This document shows positions 17,802-26,721 of a stretch of 64,000 nucleotides of DNA, one piece after another (within the stretch, counting starts at the first letter, position 1; every line of letters starts with the position of its first letter). Below the pieces are notes generated by a model. The model did no database searches. It was given only the letters and a program-made list of their open reading frames with translations, and was not told where the DNA came from. Position numbers and translations under genes: made by a program. This DNA comes from Pelorhabdus rhamnosifermentans (GTDB lineage Bacteria; Bacillota; Negativicutes; UMGS1260), in NCBI RefSeq assembly GCF_018835585.1, contig NZ_JAHGVE010000019.1, positions 27,810 through 91,809 of the forward strand. The letters run 5' to 3'.

Positions 17802-19301
17802 TTGCCGGAAGTCGTTTTGCAGATGCAAGATATCAATAAGAGCTTTTCTGGTGTACAGGTGTTAAAAAATGCCGGAATTGAGGTAATAAAAGGGGAAGTG
17901 CAGATTTTACTTGGTGAAAATGGCGCTGGTAAGTCCACGTTAATGAAGATTCTTGCGGGTGCCTATTCGAAAGATTCGGGAGAAATTATTTGTAAAGGGA
18001 AAAAGGTAGCTATTCATTCACCAAAAGATGCAGAAGATTTAGGTATCGCCATTATTTATCAGGAGTTTAATTTGGTACCGTATCTATCGATTGCTGAAAA
18101 TATGTTTCTGGGAAAAGAACCGATGACCAAGGTTCCAGGGAAAATAGATTTTGTGCAGATGTATGAAAAATCGCAGCAGATGTTGGATTATTTGGGGGTA
18201 GCTATCAGTCCGCGTACGATTATTGCCGATCTGGGCATCGCACAGCAACAGATGGTGGAAATTGCCAAAGCATTGTCTGTGCAGGCTGATATCATTATTA
18301 TGGATGAACCAACGGCGGCACTTACAGAAAAAGAAATCAGCACGTTGTTTGAAATTATTCATAAGATCAAATCGGAAGGCGTTTCAATCATTTATATTTC
18401 ACATCGTCTGGAAGAGTTTAGTATCATCGGAGATCGTGTTACGGTCATGCGGGATGGCGAAACAGTCGGCATGCGCAAGATGAGTGAAACAACGATTGAT
18501 GAGTTGATTAAGCTGATGGTTGGTCGTGAAATTACCAATAAATTTCCCAAGATTGAAGTCGAAGCGGGAGACATTTTAATGGAAGCCAAACATCTAAGGA
18601 GAGCGGGTGTTTTTAACGACATCAACTTCCAACTGCGAAAAGGTGAGATTCTTGGCGTAGCGGGTCTTATGGGGGCAGGACGAACTGAAGTTATGAGGGC
18701 CATTTTTGGTATGGATCCACTGGATTCTGGTGAAATTTATATTGATGGTAAGAAGGCAGGCATAAAATCACCGGCAGATGCCATTCGAAATCAAATTGGT
18801 TTTGTTACGGAAAATAGGCGTGATGAGGGACTCGTTTTGCTTATGGATGTAAAGCAGAATATTACGCTCGGCACGCTTTCAAAATTTTTATCAAAGCCTT
18901 TTAAATTGGATTTAAATAAGGAAGTGGCTGAAGCCCTGTCCTTTATTGATAAGTTGAAAATTAAATGTGTTGGCTGTACGCAAAGAACAGGAACTTTATC
19001 TGGTGGTAATCAGCAAAAAACCGTTATCGCAAAATGGCTGATTTCAAAATCAAAAATTTTGATTATGGATGAACCGACACGAGGAATTGATGTGGGTGCG
19101 AAACTTGAAATTTATCAAATTATGAATGAATTAGTTAAAAATGGCGTGGGAATTATTATGATTTCTTCTGAATTACCTGAGATTCTGGGCATGAGTGATC
19201 GGATTCTTGTGATGTATCGTGGTGAGATTACGGGTGAATTGAATAGAAAAGAAGCAAATCAGGAAAAAATTATGCGTTATGCTACGGGAGGGGAACAATA
19301 A
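17802..19301 (+). CDS. Sugar ABC transporter ATPase, double-domain (AraG/RbsA type)
   Basis: Energy subunit with two ABC cassettes in tandem: Walker A GENGAGKST in the first and the usual degenerate GLMGAGRTE in the second; signatures LGIAQQQMVEIAKAL and LSGGNQQKTVIAKWL; Walker B IIIMDEPTAAL and ILIMDEPTRGID. TTG 17802 is chosen because AAGGAGGAG lies about 6 nt upstream; the in-frame ATG 17775 lies within the hairpin and has no ribosome site. 499 residues. Stop overlaps the permease start. Confidence 0.88.
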   Translation: MPEVVLQMQDINKSFSGVQVLKNAGIEVIKGEVQILLGENGAGKSTLMKILAGAYSKDSGEIICKGKKVAIHSPKDAEDLGIAIIYQEFNLVPYLSIAENMFLGKEPMTKVPGKIDFVQMYEKSQQMLDYLGVAISPRTIIADLGIAQQQMVEIAKALSVQADIIIMDEPTAALTEKEISTLFEIIHKIKSEGVSIIYISHRLEEFSIIGDRVTVMRDGETVGMRKMSETTIDELIKLMVGREITNKFPKIEVEAGDILMEAKHLRRAGVFNDINFQLRKGEILGVAGLMGAGRTEVMRAIFGMDPLDSGEIYIDGKKAGIKSPADAIRNQIGFVTENRRDEGLVLLMDVKQNITLGTLSKFLSKPFKLDLNKEVAEALSFIDKLKIKCVGCTQRTGTLSGGNQQKTVIAKWLISKSKILIMDEPTRGIDVGAKLEIYQIMNELVKNGVGIIMISSELPEILGMSDRILVMYRGEITGELNRKEANQEKIMRYATGGEQ

Positions 19302-20317
19302 TGCTGGAAAGCAAGTTGAAAAAAACGTGTAATTTGAATATCGGACACGGCCAATCGGAAAACAGGTTGAAGAATACGCTGGGGTTCAGTAAGGGTGAAA
19401 TGATGGATCGGTTGGGTGTTCTGGCCGCACTGATTATTTTGGTTGTGGTTATGACGATTTTTGCACCGAATTTTGCGACGACAAGTAATATTTTCGGTAT
19501 TTTGCAGCAAATTGCAGTAATTGGGATCATTTCCGTAGGGATGACATTTGTTATCTTACTTGGTGGTATCGACTTATCTGTTGGTTCTATCGTGGCTTTT
19601 ACAGGATTAGTTATTGGACTTTGTATGAAGGCTGGTCTTGCAATTCCAGTTGCATTATTGGTTGGCATTGTGATTGGCGCGGTTATTGGCTGGCTCAATG
19701 GCTTCCTCATTTCAAAAATTAAGTTGCAGCCATTCGTTGCTACATTAGGTACGATGACGATGGTTAGAGGAATGGCTTATACGATTACTAATGGACAGCC
19801 TGTCTATCAGTTACCGACAGCATTTACGGATTTAGCAGGTTTTATCGGTCCTGTTCCTAAACCTGTTATCATTATGGCAATCGTTTTTGCATTTGGGGCT
19901 TATACACTGAAATATACAAGATTCGGCAGACATATGTTTGCTATTGGCGGTAATCGAGTTGCAAGTAAATTGTCCGGAATTAACGTCACGAAAAATGAAA
20001 TTCTGGTCTATATTACATCCGGTATGTGTTGTGCTTTAGCAGCTATTTTATTAACAGCAAGAATGGGTTCGGCAGTTGCTACGGCGGCTGATGGTTATGA
20101 ACTCGATGCGATAGCGGCGGTAGCTATTGGTGGAACAAGTATGCTGGGAGGAAAAGGTACCATTTTAGGCACGTTAATTGGTGCTTTAATCATTGGTGTC
20201 ATTGCTAATGGCTTGAATTTACTTGATGTACAGCAGGGACCGCAGCGATTCGTTAAAGGTATTATCATTATTCTCGCTGTTGTTATCGAAGAAATCAGAA
20301 AGAAAAAAGAAGCATAA
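19301..20317 (+). CDS. Sugar ABC transporter permease (AraH/RbsC type)
   Basis: Inner-membrane permease of the carbohydrate uptake-2 family with about ten membrane helices after a polar N-terminal tail of some 40 residues. Family motifs GGIDLSVGSIVAF, NGFLISKIKLQPFVATLGTM and GGTSMLGGKGTILGTLIGA are clear. 338 residues; TAATG overlap with the ATPase gene indicates coupled translation. Last gene of the importer. Confidence 0.88.
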   Translation: MLESKLKKTCNLNIGHGQSENRLKNTLGFSKGEMMDRLGVLAALIILVVVMTIFAPNFATTSNIFGILQQIAVIGIISVGMTFVILLGGIDLSVGSIVAFTGLVIGLCMKAGLAIPVALLVGIVIGAVIGWLNGFLISKIKLQPFVATLGTMTMVRGMAYTITNGQPVYQLPTAFTDLAGFIGPVPKPVIIMAIVFAFGAYTLKYTRFGRHMFAIGGNRVASKLSGINVTKNEILVYITSGMCCALAAILLTARMGSAVATAADGYELDAIAAVAIGGTSMLGGKGTILGTLIGALIIGVIANGLNLLDVQQGPQRFVKGIIIILAVVIEEIRKKKEA

Positions 20318-20622
20318 AATTTATAATGGAAGTATTTAACCAGCACAATCTAATGATTTTTTGTTATTTTTATAATCTGCCATTCCCAAGTAGCTAGAAG
20401 TAGGCATAAATGATGTAATGCCACTAGTTACCTGGGTTTTTCTATAAATGAAATCAATGAATATTGACTTTTGTTGTCGTGTATTTTTATATTGATAGCT
20501 TATTTATCGTGAGTGATATAATTAGTGAGGCAGCAAAAATAGCAGGGCTTAAAAAAAAAACATTGAATAACATATATATAAAGCTAATATTTAGGGTATT
20601 AAAATAAAAGGAGGTATGGATA
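20318..20622. other. Intergenic region without recognised gene
   Basis: A/T-rich 305 bp between the arabinose permease and a small ORF. I see no convincing terminator, RNA or coding segment in it. The promoter for the chemoreceptor presumably lies here. Confidence 0.5.
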
Positions 20623-20763
20623 GTGCTTGATAGAGATATAATCAATATACTCTATCAGATTTTTACTGGAGTTATTTTTAGAAGTTTTGGTATACAGTAT
20701 TCTAACTTTAGTGATGGATGGGATGTATTACTTTTGTTTAAATTGGTGTGTATTTTATTTTAA
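20623..20763 (+). CDS. Possible 46-residue leader protein before the chemoreceptor
   Basis: GTG-started ORF of 46 codons with an excellent ribosome site (AAAGGAGG, 8 nt spacing). Starts [12 protein letters not shown] and ends FKLVCILF; moderately hydrophobic, no recognised domain. Its stop overlaps the ribosome site of the following gene, so it could act as a coupled leader peptide or a small membrane protein. No homology claim can be made; it may be fortuitous. Confidence 0.35.
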   Translation: MLDRDIINILYQIFTGVIFRSFGIQYSNFSDGWDVLLLFKLVCILF

Positions 20764-20777
20764 AGGAGAAAACAAAA

Positions 20778-22493
20778 TTGGATTATTTTGCAAATTTAAA
20801 GGTCAGTCAAAAGTTAAGTATACTTATTATTATTGCATTCTTTGCTATGGGAATTATCGGGTATACGGGGTATTATTATCTACAAATGTCTAGTGCTAAT
20901 TTAACGACGATGTATCAGGAACGTTTGGTTCCTGTTAAGCTAGTGAATGAAACGGCTACGAATGTGCGAGGATTATTGGCGGCAACATTAGAATTGATGG
21001 TTTCTACAGATTTAAAGAAGAATCAGACCCTTCAAAAGAATATCGAAGATCGTTCGGCAAAAATTACTACGGCACTTGCCGATATTGAGAAAATGCCGAT
21101 GAATACCCAGGGGAAGGATCTAGTGACTAAAGTTCAACTAGCCATGGAAAATCATCATAAGGCCATGGCGCAAGTGGTTCAATTGGGCATGAATGGTAAA
21201 AATGCCGAAGCTTATGCCTTGTATACGCAATCGGTAGAACCTTTAACAAATAATCTTACTTCTAGTTTACGTAATCTTATGGATTATTACACAACGATAT
21301 CAGAACAAATGAATAAAGATAACCAAGCGGCACTACAAAGAGCAATGACACTCATGATTGGCATTTTAGTGATATCCCTGGCAATCTTGATTGTGAGTGG
21401 GATATATATTACCAAGCTTATTACGAGTCCTTTAAGAAATATGGTTTTCACGTGTGAAGAATTTGCCGCAGGCGATTTTAGGGATAAACCGCGAAAATTT
21501 GTGCGCAAAGATGAAATCGGGCAAGTAGCGAATGCATTGATAAATATGCGAGATAGTTTACGCAAATTGATGCGCCGCGTGAATGAATCAGCGGAACATT
21601 TGGCTGCTTCTTCGGAAGAACTTACGGCTAGTGCCGATCAGTCGGCCCAGGCTGTCAACCAAGTTGCTGGGTCAATTACGGATGTTGCCACGGGAGCTGA
21701 GAAACAACTGAATATATCAAATGAAACAGCTGCCGTTATGCAGCAACTGTTTACGAGCATTAAGCAGGTGGATGTTAGTACCGATCAAGCAGCCAAGCAA
21801 TCTACGCAAGCCGTTCATAAGGCCAATGAAGGGAATCAATCGGTAAATCAAGCAGTCAATCAGATGGATTCCATAGAAAGGACAGTTACTAGCTCGGCGG
21901 CGGTAGTAGCCAAGTTGGGAGAACGTTCTAAGGAAATTGGCCAGATTGTTGATACGATCTCGGGTATTGCCGGGCAAACCAATTTACTGGCGTTAAATGC
22001 TGCGATTGAGGCTGCACGGGCAGGAGAACAGGGACGTGGTTTTGCTGTGGTTGCGGAAGAAGTACGTAAGCTTGCAGAACAATCACAAGATGCTGCTAAA
22101 CAAATCGCCACCATGATTGGTGAAATTCAAGACGACACGGATAGAGCAGTAGCTGCTATGAATAATGGGACTCAAGAAGTTCAGTTAGGAGCGAAAGTAG
22201 TCACTGCTTCGGGAGAAGTCTTTCGCGAAATTGCAGCTTTGGTCAGTAAAGTATCGGAGCAAACCAAGGAAATATCTGTTGCTGTAGAAAATGTAACAAC
22301 AGGCAGTCAGCAAATTGTTCAGTCGGTGAATCAGATTGATGAACTGAGCAAATTAAGCACAGAAAAGGCTCAGACAGTATCAGCTGCAACGGAAGAACAA
22401 TCTGCATCAATAGAGGAAATTGCTTCTTCCAGTCAAGCGTTGGCCAAGCTTGCAATGAATCTCCGGGAAGCAGTCGGCAAATTCCAAATCTAG
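20778..22493 (+). CDS. Methyl-accepting chemotaxis protein
   Basis: Transmembrane chemoreceptor of 571 residues: short cytoplasmic N-terminus, membrane helix (about 10-30), a four-helix-bundle-type sensory domain (about 35-180), second helix (about 190-215), HAMP (about 215-268) and a methyl-accepting coiled coil with the conserved hairpin tip [23 protein letters not shown] 20778 is favoured by AAAGGAG 9 nt upstream; an ATG 30 nt earlier lies inside the small upstream ORF. The sensory domain gives no ligand; proximity to arabinose uptake genes is only suggestive. Confidence 0.9.
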   Translation: MDYFANLKVSQKLSILIIIAFFAMGIIGYTGYYYLQMSSANLTTMYQERLVPVKLVNETATNVRGLLAATLELMVSTDLKKNQTLQKNIEDRSAKITTALADIEKMPMNTQGKDLVTKVQLAMENHHKAMAQVVQLGMNGKNAEAYALYTQSVEPLTNNLTSSLRNLMDYYTTISEQMNKDNQAALQRAMTLMIGILVISLAILIVSGIYITKLITSPLRNMVFTCEEFAAGDFRDKPRKFVRKDEIGQVANALINMRDSLRKLMRRVNESAEHLAASSEELTASADQSAQAVNQVAGSITDVATGAEKQLNISNETAAVMQQLFTSIKQVDVSTDQAAKQSTQAVHKANEGNQSVNQAVNQMDSIERTVTSSAAVVAKLGERSKEIGQIVDTISGIAGQTNLLALNAAIEAARAGEQGRGFAVVAEEVRKLAEQSQDAAKQIATMIGEIQDDTDRAVAAMNNGTQEVQLGAKVVTASGEVFREIAALVSKVSEQTKEISVAVENVTTGSQQIVQSVNQIDELSKLSTEKAQTVSAATEEQSASIEEIASSSQALAKLAMNLREAVGKFQI

Positions 22494-22573
22494 AAAAAAC
22501 ACTTAATGATTTATCTGTCATTATACAGAAAAATTAAGAAAATGCTCGGGGCTGGGCGTATGTGTTAGCCAAG

Positions 22574-22607
22574 AAAGACCGACCAAAGATATCTTTGATC
22601 GGTCTTT
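22574..22607 (+). terminator. Terminator after the chemoreceptor gene
   Basis: AAAGACCGACCAAAG / CTTTGATCGGTCTTTTT with a 4-nt loop and T tail. Confidence 0.85.
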
Positions 22608-22619
22608 TTGCTAACGTTT

Positions 22620-22727
22620 TTATTTGGCAACATGTTTTTTCTTGGAATAATTTGCGATGAGTTGATTTAATTGGGATAAGTCAATGAAGGGTTTTTGAGC
22701 AACTTGTTGATTATTTTTTTTTGTCAT
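22620..22727 (-). CDS. Small ORF, 35 residues, strong ribosome site
   Basis: Minus-strand ORF from ATG (22727-22725) to TAA (22622-22620) with TTTTAGGAGGAATTCAG before the start, one of the best ribosome sites in the window. Product begins MTKKNNQQVAQKPFIDLSQL and ends in a lysine-rich tail (YSKKKHVAK); polar and basic with no signal peptide. I do not recognise it. It is convergent with the chemoreceptor gene across the terminator. Confidence 0.5.
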   Translation of the reverse strand: MTKKNNQQVAQKPFIDLSQLNQLIANYSKKKHVAK

Positions 22728-23168
22728 CTGAATTCCTCCTAAAATAAATGGCAAGGCTCAATTGTCTATATGAACAATGTAGTTTGTCATTTTCTTAATA
22801 GCTTAATATCCTTGCAGCTAGATATTAACACTTAATTATTGAAAAGAAAATTAAACAGTTTTGCCTTAATATACGGATGTTTCAACGAATAGTCATTATT
22901 TAAAATAGTCAGGATAATAGCCGGATTGGCAAGTGGCTTTTAGACTATGAATTGTCGGATTTTTAAAAAGATAACTAAATTAGCAGGAATTTAGTAAAAA
23001 ATAATGAATATAGTAATGTGTTAGTTTGGAATACAGGATACCAAGATGTTTGCGAAGGGAGTATTTATCGTGTAAAAAATAAAGGGATTTCACATCGTTG
23101 GTATACCGTATACATATGTTGCTTTATGTTTTGACGAAAACAAGTTACAAAAATTCGGGAGGAAAGTT
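22728..23168. other. Intergenic region without recognised gene
   Basis: A/T-rich 440 bp between the divergent small ORF and the MFS gene. It must hold both promoters, but I cannot assign convincing -35/-10 pairs, operators or an RNA. Confidence 0.45.
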
Positions 23169-24512
23169 ATGTTGAATAAGAGTAATTACCGCTGGTTAAT
23201 TTTGGGCGTTTGTATGCTCGTTTATTGTACAGCTGAACTTGTACGTTGGAATTACACAGGCATTTCTAAATATTTAGTTGTGGATTGGAATATTGGTAAG
23301 CCCGAATTGGGCATTTTAGGTTCAGTATTTTTTTATTCTTATGCTATCGGGCAGATTCCGTGGGGAACTGCGACGGATATTTTTGGCGGCAGGCGAGTGA
23401 TTCCTATTGGTATTGGAACCGTAGCGCTTTGCATGGTTGGTTTTGCTTATAGTAATAGCTTTTATCAAGCAGTGGCTTGGCGTACTGTGATGGGCTTTAT
23501 GGCTGCCGCAGCGTTTATTCCAAGTGCATCGTTGTTAAATAAATGGTTTAGCAAGCACGAACGTGGGTTTGTTATGCAAATGTTTTCAGGAGCAGGTGGC
23601 GGATTGGGTGAAGCTATGACCTTTTTACTTATGCCGGTTTTTGCTATTCTGCTGGCTCACGGGGGTACGTTTGCTGGATTGGGCGGCTGGCATGGTGCAA
23701 CACTGGCTATGGCATGTATTGTGTTTATGATTGCGGTGATTGCAATTGTATTTCTTAGGTCTGATCCAAGTGATATCGGTCTGGTTTCGGTGCAAAAGCA
23801 AGAAGATGGTGCTCAAGAACAAGGGCAATCTTATTTTTCTGTAGCTAAAGCAGCTGTTACGAGTTTGGAATTCTGGAATTTTGCGATGGTATGGTCAGGA
23901 TTTACTGTCGGTACGCGATTGGTTCCAGCCTGGCTGGTAATGTATGCAACGGATTTTTATTTGCAGAGTGGTGGGATGAGTAAAGAGGCTGCAATGATCG
24001 CCGGGGGAACAACGGCTACGATTTATGTGCTGGGGCGTGCAGTGGGGACGCCTGTTGTGGGGCTGATTTCAGATGTTGCTTTGAAACATGGGATTCATCG
24101 GAGTGTTGTTATTTGGATAGCCCAAGTTGCGATGATTTGTATGTATTTTTCTTATACTTTTCCCATTTTTTCACCGCTATTATTAAATATCTTAGCGTTT
24201 ATTTCGGGCATATTAATTAATTTGTTTCCACTGATGAATGCCGTGGGTGCCGAGTTGTGGTCGATTCGTACTAGTGGCATGTTAATGGGAATGGTCAATA
24301 CTTTTGGTCAGTTTATGGGTGCTGTTATGCTGACTCTTAGTGGGTTTATGGCTGCGCGATTTTCGATTGTCGGTGGTGCATTTTACACTGAATTTTTGGG
24401 GATCTGGTATTTAGGAATTATTTATAGTGTGATAGCCAGTTTGGCTGCTACGTATTTTGTTTATAAGAACTTTTTCAGCAAAAAACGGGTAACGGAAAAT
24501 TCAATGAACTAA
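23169..24512 (+). CDS. MFS transporter, anion/sugar-acid type
   Basis: Major facilitator of 447 residues with about 12 membrane helices. GTATDIFGGRRVIPIG between helices 2 and 3 is the family loop motif, and the charged central loop (about 205-230) separates the two halves. ATG with GGGAGGAAAG upstream. Only 26 bp before a DUF6282 gene, so the two are probably co-transcribed; substrate unknown. Confidence 0.82.
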   Translation: MLNKSNYRWLILGVCMLVYCTAELVRWNYTGISKYLVVDWNIGKPELGILGSVFFYSYAIGQIPWGTATDIFGGRRVIPIGIGTVALCMVGFAYSNSFYQAVAWRTVMGFMAAAAFIPSASLLNKWFSKHERGFVMQMFSGAGGGLGEAMTFLLMPVFAILLAHGGTFAGLGGWHGATLAMACIVFMIAVIAIVFLRSDPSDIGLVSVQKQEDGAQEQGQSYFSVAKAAVTSLEFWNFAMVWSGFTVGTRLVPAWLVMYATDFYLQSGGMSKEAAMIAGGTTATIYVLGRAVGTPVVGLISDVALKHGIHRSVVIWIAQVAMICMYFSYTFPIFSPLLLNILAFISGILINLFPLMNAVGAELWSIRTSGMLMGMVNTFGQFMGAVMLTLSGFMAARFSIVGGAFYTEFLGIWYLGIIYSVIASLAATYFVYKNFFSKKRVTENSMN

Positions 24513-24538
24513 AATTTCTTTGAAGAGGGGTTATTGTT

Positions 24539-25381
24539 ATGGGCCAATGTCAGGAAAATAATTTACAAGGGATTATTGATCTTCATATTCATACGACACC
24601 GGATATTCGTATGCGGCGTCTCGATGATATTGAGTTAGCGACGGAAGCCAAACGCGTTGGAGCTCGGGCCATCATGATTAAATCTCATTTAGTGCCAACA
24701 ATGGATCGTGCTTGGATTGCTGAACGAATTGTTCCGGGAGTTCGAGTTTTTGGCGGTATTACACTAAATCCTCCTATGGGCGGATTAAATGTGGCTGCAG
24801 TGGATACGGCAATTGCCATGGGAGCAAAGTGTGTCTGGCTGCCAACCTCTTATTCGGCGCATGAACGCCGGTTGATAGGGGCTTCAGACGGAGTGGAAGT
24901 CGTTCGGGATGGGAAAGTTTTATCTGAGGCGATTGAAATTTTCAAGAAAATAGCTGCTGCTAATATTATATTAGGAACAGGACATTTAGCACCTCAGGAG
25001 ATTTTTAGCGTAGTTGAAGCGGCAAAACAGCAAGGGGTACAAAAGATTGTTGTAAACCATCCTGAGTGGCGCACAGTGAATTTATCGATTGAAGATCAAA
25101 AGGCACTTGTTCCTTATGGCGTTTATTTCGAACGTTGTTATGCTCGTTCTATTGGGAGCGGGCGCTATGAATCCAACTTTGAGCGCAATGTAGCTGCTAT
25201 TCAAGAAGTAGGCTATGATACAACGATTATTTCTACTGACGGTGGACAGATAGAAAATCCGTTATGGAGTGAGGCTCTAAGTTCATATATTCAATATCTG
25301 ACTGATGCAGGTATTCCGTCAGAAGAGATAGATAAGATGACTAAGATTTATCCGGCACAACTTTTAGGGCTGGACATTTAA
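24539..25381 (+). CDS. DUF6282 family metal-dependent hydrolase-like protein
   Basis: 280-residue protein resembling the uncharacterised DUF6282 family within the amidohydrolase/PHP-like group. Candidate metal ligands: H16 and H18 (IDLHIHTTPD), the His in IKSHLVPT, GTGHLAP, NHPEW, and the Asp in ISTDGGQIENP. A hydrolytic or lyase reaction is plausible but not shown. Paired with the upstream MFS transporter and followed by a terminator, suggesting a two-gene uptake-and-conversion unit. Confidence 0.65.
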   Translation: MGQCQENNLQGIIDLHIHTTPDIRMRRLDDIELATEAKRVGARAIMIKSHLVPTMDRAWIAERIVPGVRVFGGITLNPPMGGLNVAAVDTAIAMGAKCVWLPTSYSAHERRLIGASDGVEVVRDGKVLSEAIEIFKKIAAANIILGTGHLAPQEIFSVVEAAKQQGVQKIVVNHPEWRTVNLSIEDQKALVPYGVYFERCYARSIGSGRYESNFERNVAAIQEVGYDTTIISTDGGQIENPLWSEALSSYIQYLTDAGIPSEEIDKMTKIYPAQLLGLDI

Positions 25382-25431
25382 ATGGATTTTTTTTATTCTG
25401 TATATTCAAGAGTGGATGATGGTTTTTAATA

Positions 25432-25474
25432 AATAAAATGAAGGCTTCCGATGTTCGGGAGCCTTCATTTTATT
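25432..25474 (+). terminator. Terminator after the DUF6282 gene
   Basis: AATAAAATGAAGGCTTCCG / CGGGAGCCTTCATTTTATT, loop about 5 nt, T-rich right side. Confidence 0.85.
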
Positions 25475-25629
25475 TATAGTACCTGTCCAATGCAGCAGAT
25501 GATTTTCCGTCGTAAAGGCAGGATTACGTTCTTTGGAAGAAGAAATAAAAAATATATGCCAGGCTAAGATTTATTGTAAGTGATGCAGTAAGTGAGTATA
25601 GAGATTGAGTAGATATAGGAGTGAAATTG

Positions 25630-26721
25630 ATGACGAAAGGAAAGAGAAGAATTCGCTATCTACGTGGTTGGATAATGACTCTTGGTGTTATGGGATTGTT
25701 AATAGCAGGTTGCGGGCAAAAAATTGAGCAGGTGCCGCCTGTTGTTGTGAAGACGATGAATGTCAGTCAAAATGCGGGGACACATTTGTCAACTTATGCT
25801 GGTGAAGTGCGTGGTCGCTATGAAAATAAGCTGGCTTTTCGTGTGGGTGGAAAGATTACCAATCGTTTCGTCGATGTGGGCACTGTTGTTCATCCCGGCG
25901 ATGTATTAATGGAACTTGACTTGGAAGATTTAAAATTAGGCACGAATCGCCTAGATGCGCAACTTGCTGCGGCTCGTTCGGACCGTGAATTAGCTGCAAT
26001 TAATTTAGCGCGCTATCAAGCGCTTCATAATCAAGGGGCAATTAGCCAATCAGAACTTGATCAAATGCAAAATACATATGAGGCAGCGAACCAAAAAGAA
26101 CGGGATGCCCTGGCATCCTTAAGCCAAGGATCGAACCAACTTGATTACGGGAGTTTGCAAGCGGATCAGGAAGGTGTTATATCGGAAATTTCTGCCGAAG
26201 CGGGGCAAGTTGTTGCAGCCGGTCAGTCTGTGATGACACTTGTGCGTACAGGCGAATTGGAAGTAGAGATTTTTGTTCCTGAGCAACGTTTGGGGGAGAT
26301 TACAAAAAATTCTCCTGTGACGGTAACTTTTTGGGCTTTGCCTGGCGTTCAAGTACCTGGTCAGGTCAGAGAGGTATCGCCTCAGGCGGATAAGACTACA
26401 CGGACCTATCGTGTGCGGATCGGAATGAATCCGCCGCCATTCGTCAAATTAGGCATGTCGGCAACAATTCAGTTTAACAGATCTGAGGCTGCGCAAATCT
26501 CAGTGCCCCTTACAGCCATTTATCAGACAGACGACACGCCTTCTGTCTGGGTTGTAGAAGAGAACGTTGTACACCGTCGCACTGTGCAGCTCGGTAATTA
26601 TGGTAATAATTCGGTTGTAGTATTGCAAGGTCTTGACGGTAACGAAACGATCGTTACGGCAGGAGTTCAGAAACTCGTCGAGGGACAGCAGGTTCGCCTT
26701 TGGGACGGTGGCTCGCAATGA
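25630..26721 (+). CDS. RND efflux periplasmic adaptor (membrane fusion lipoprotein)
   Basis: HlyD/AcrA-type adaptor linking an RND pump to an outer-membrane channel. Lipobox LIAGC near residue 28, a barrel-sandwich hybrid half (RVGGKITNRFVDVGTVVHPGDVL), a short coiled coil (about 95-150) and a second lipoyl half (GVISEISAEAGQVVAAGQSV). I use ATG 25630 (AGGAG 8 nt upstream); GTG 25621 overlaps that site. 363 residues. ATGA overlap with the pump gene. No regulator lies beside it. Confidence 0.87.
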   Translation: MTKGKRRIRYLRGWIMTLGVMGLLIAGCGQKIEQVPPVVVKTMNVSQNAGTHLSTYAGEVRGRYENKLAFRVGGKITNRFVDVGTVVHPGDVLMELDLEDLKLGTNRLDAQLAAARSDRELAAINLARYQALHNQGAISQSELDQMQNTYEAANQKERDALASLSQGSNQLDYGSLQADQEGVISEISAEAGQVVAAGQSVMTLVRTGELEVEIFVPEQRLGEITKNSPVTVTFWALPGVQVPGQVREVSPQADKTTRTYRVRIGMNPPPFVKLGMSATIQFNRSEAAQISVPLTAIYQTDDTPSVWVVEENVVHRRTVQLGNYGNNSVVVLQGLDGNETIVTAGVQKLVEGQQVRLWDGGSQ

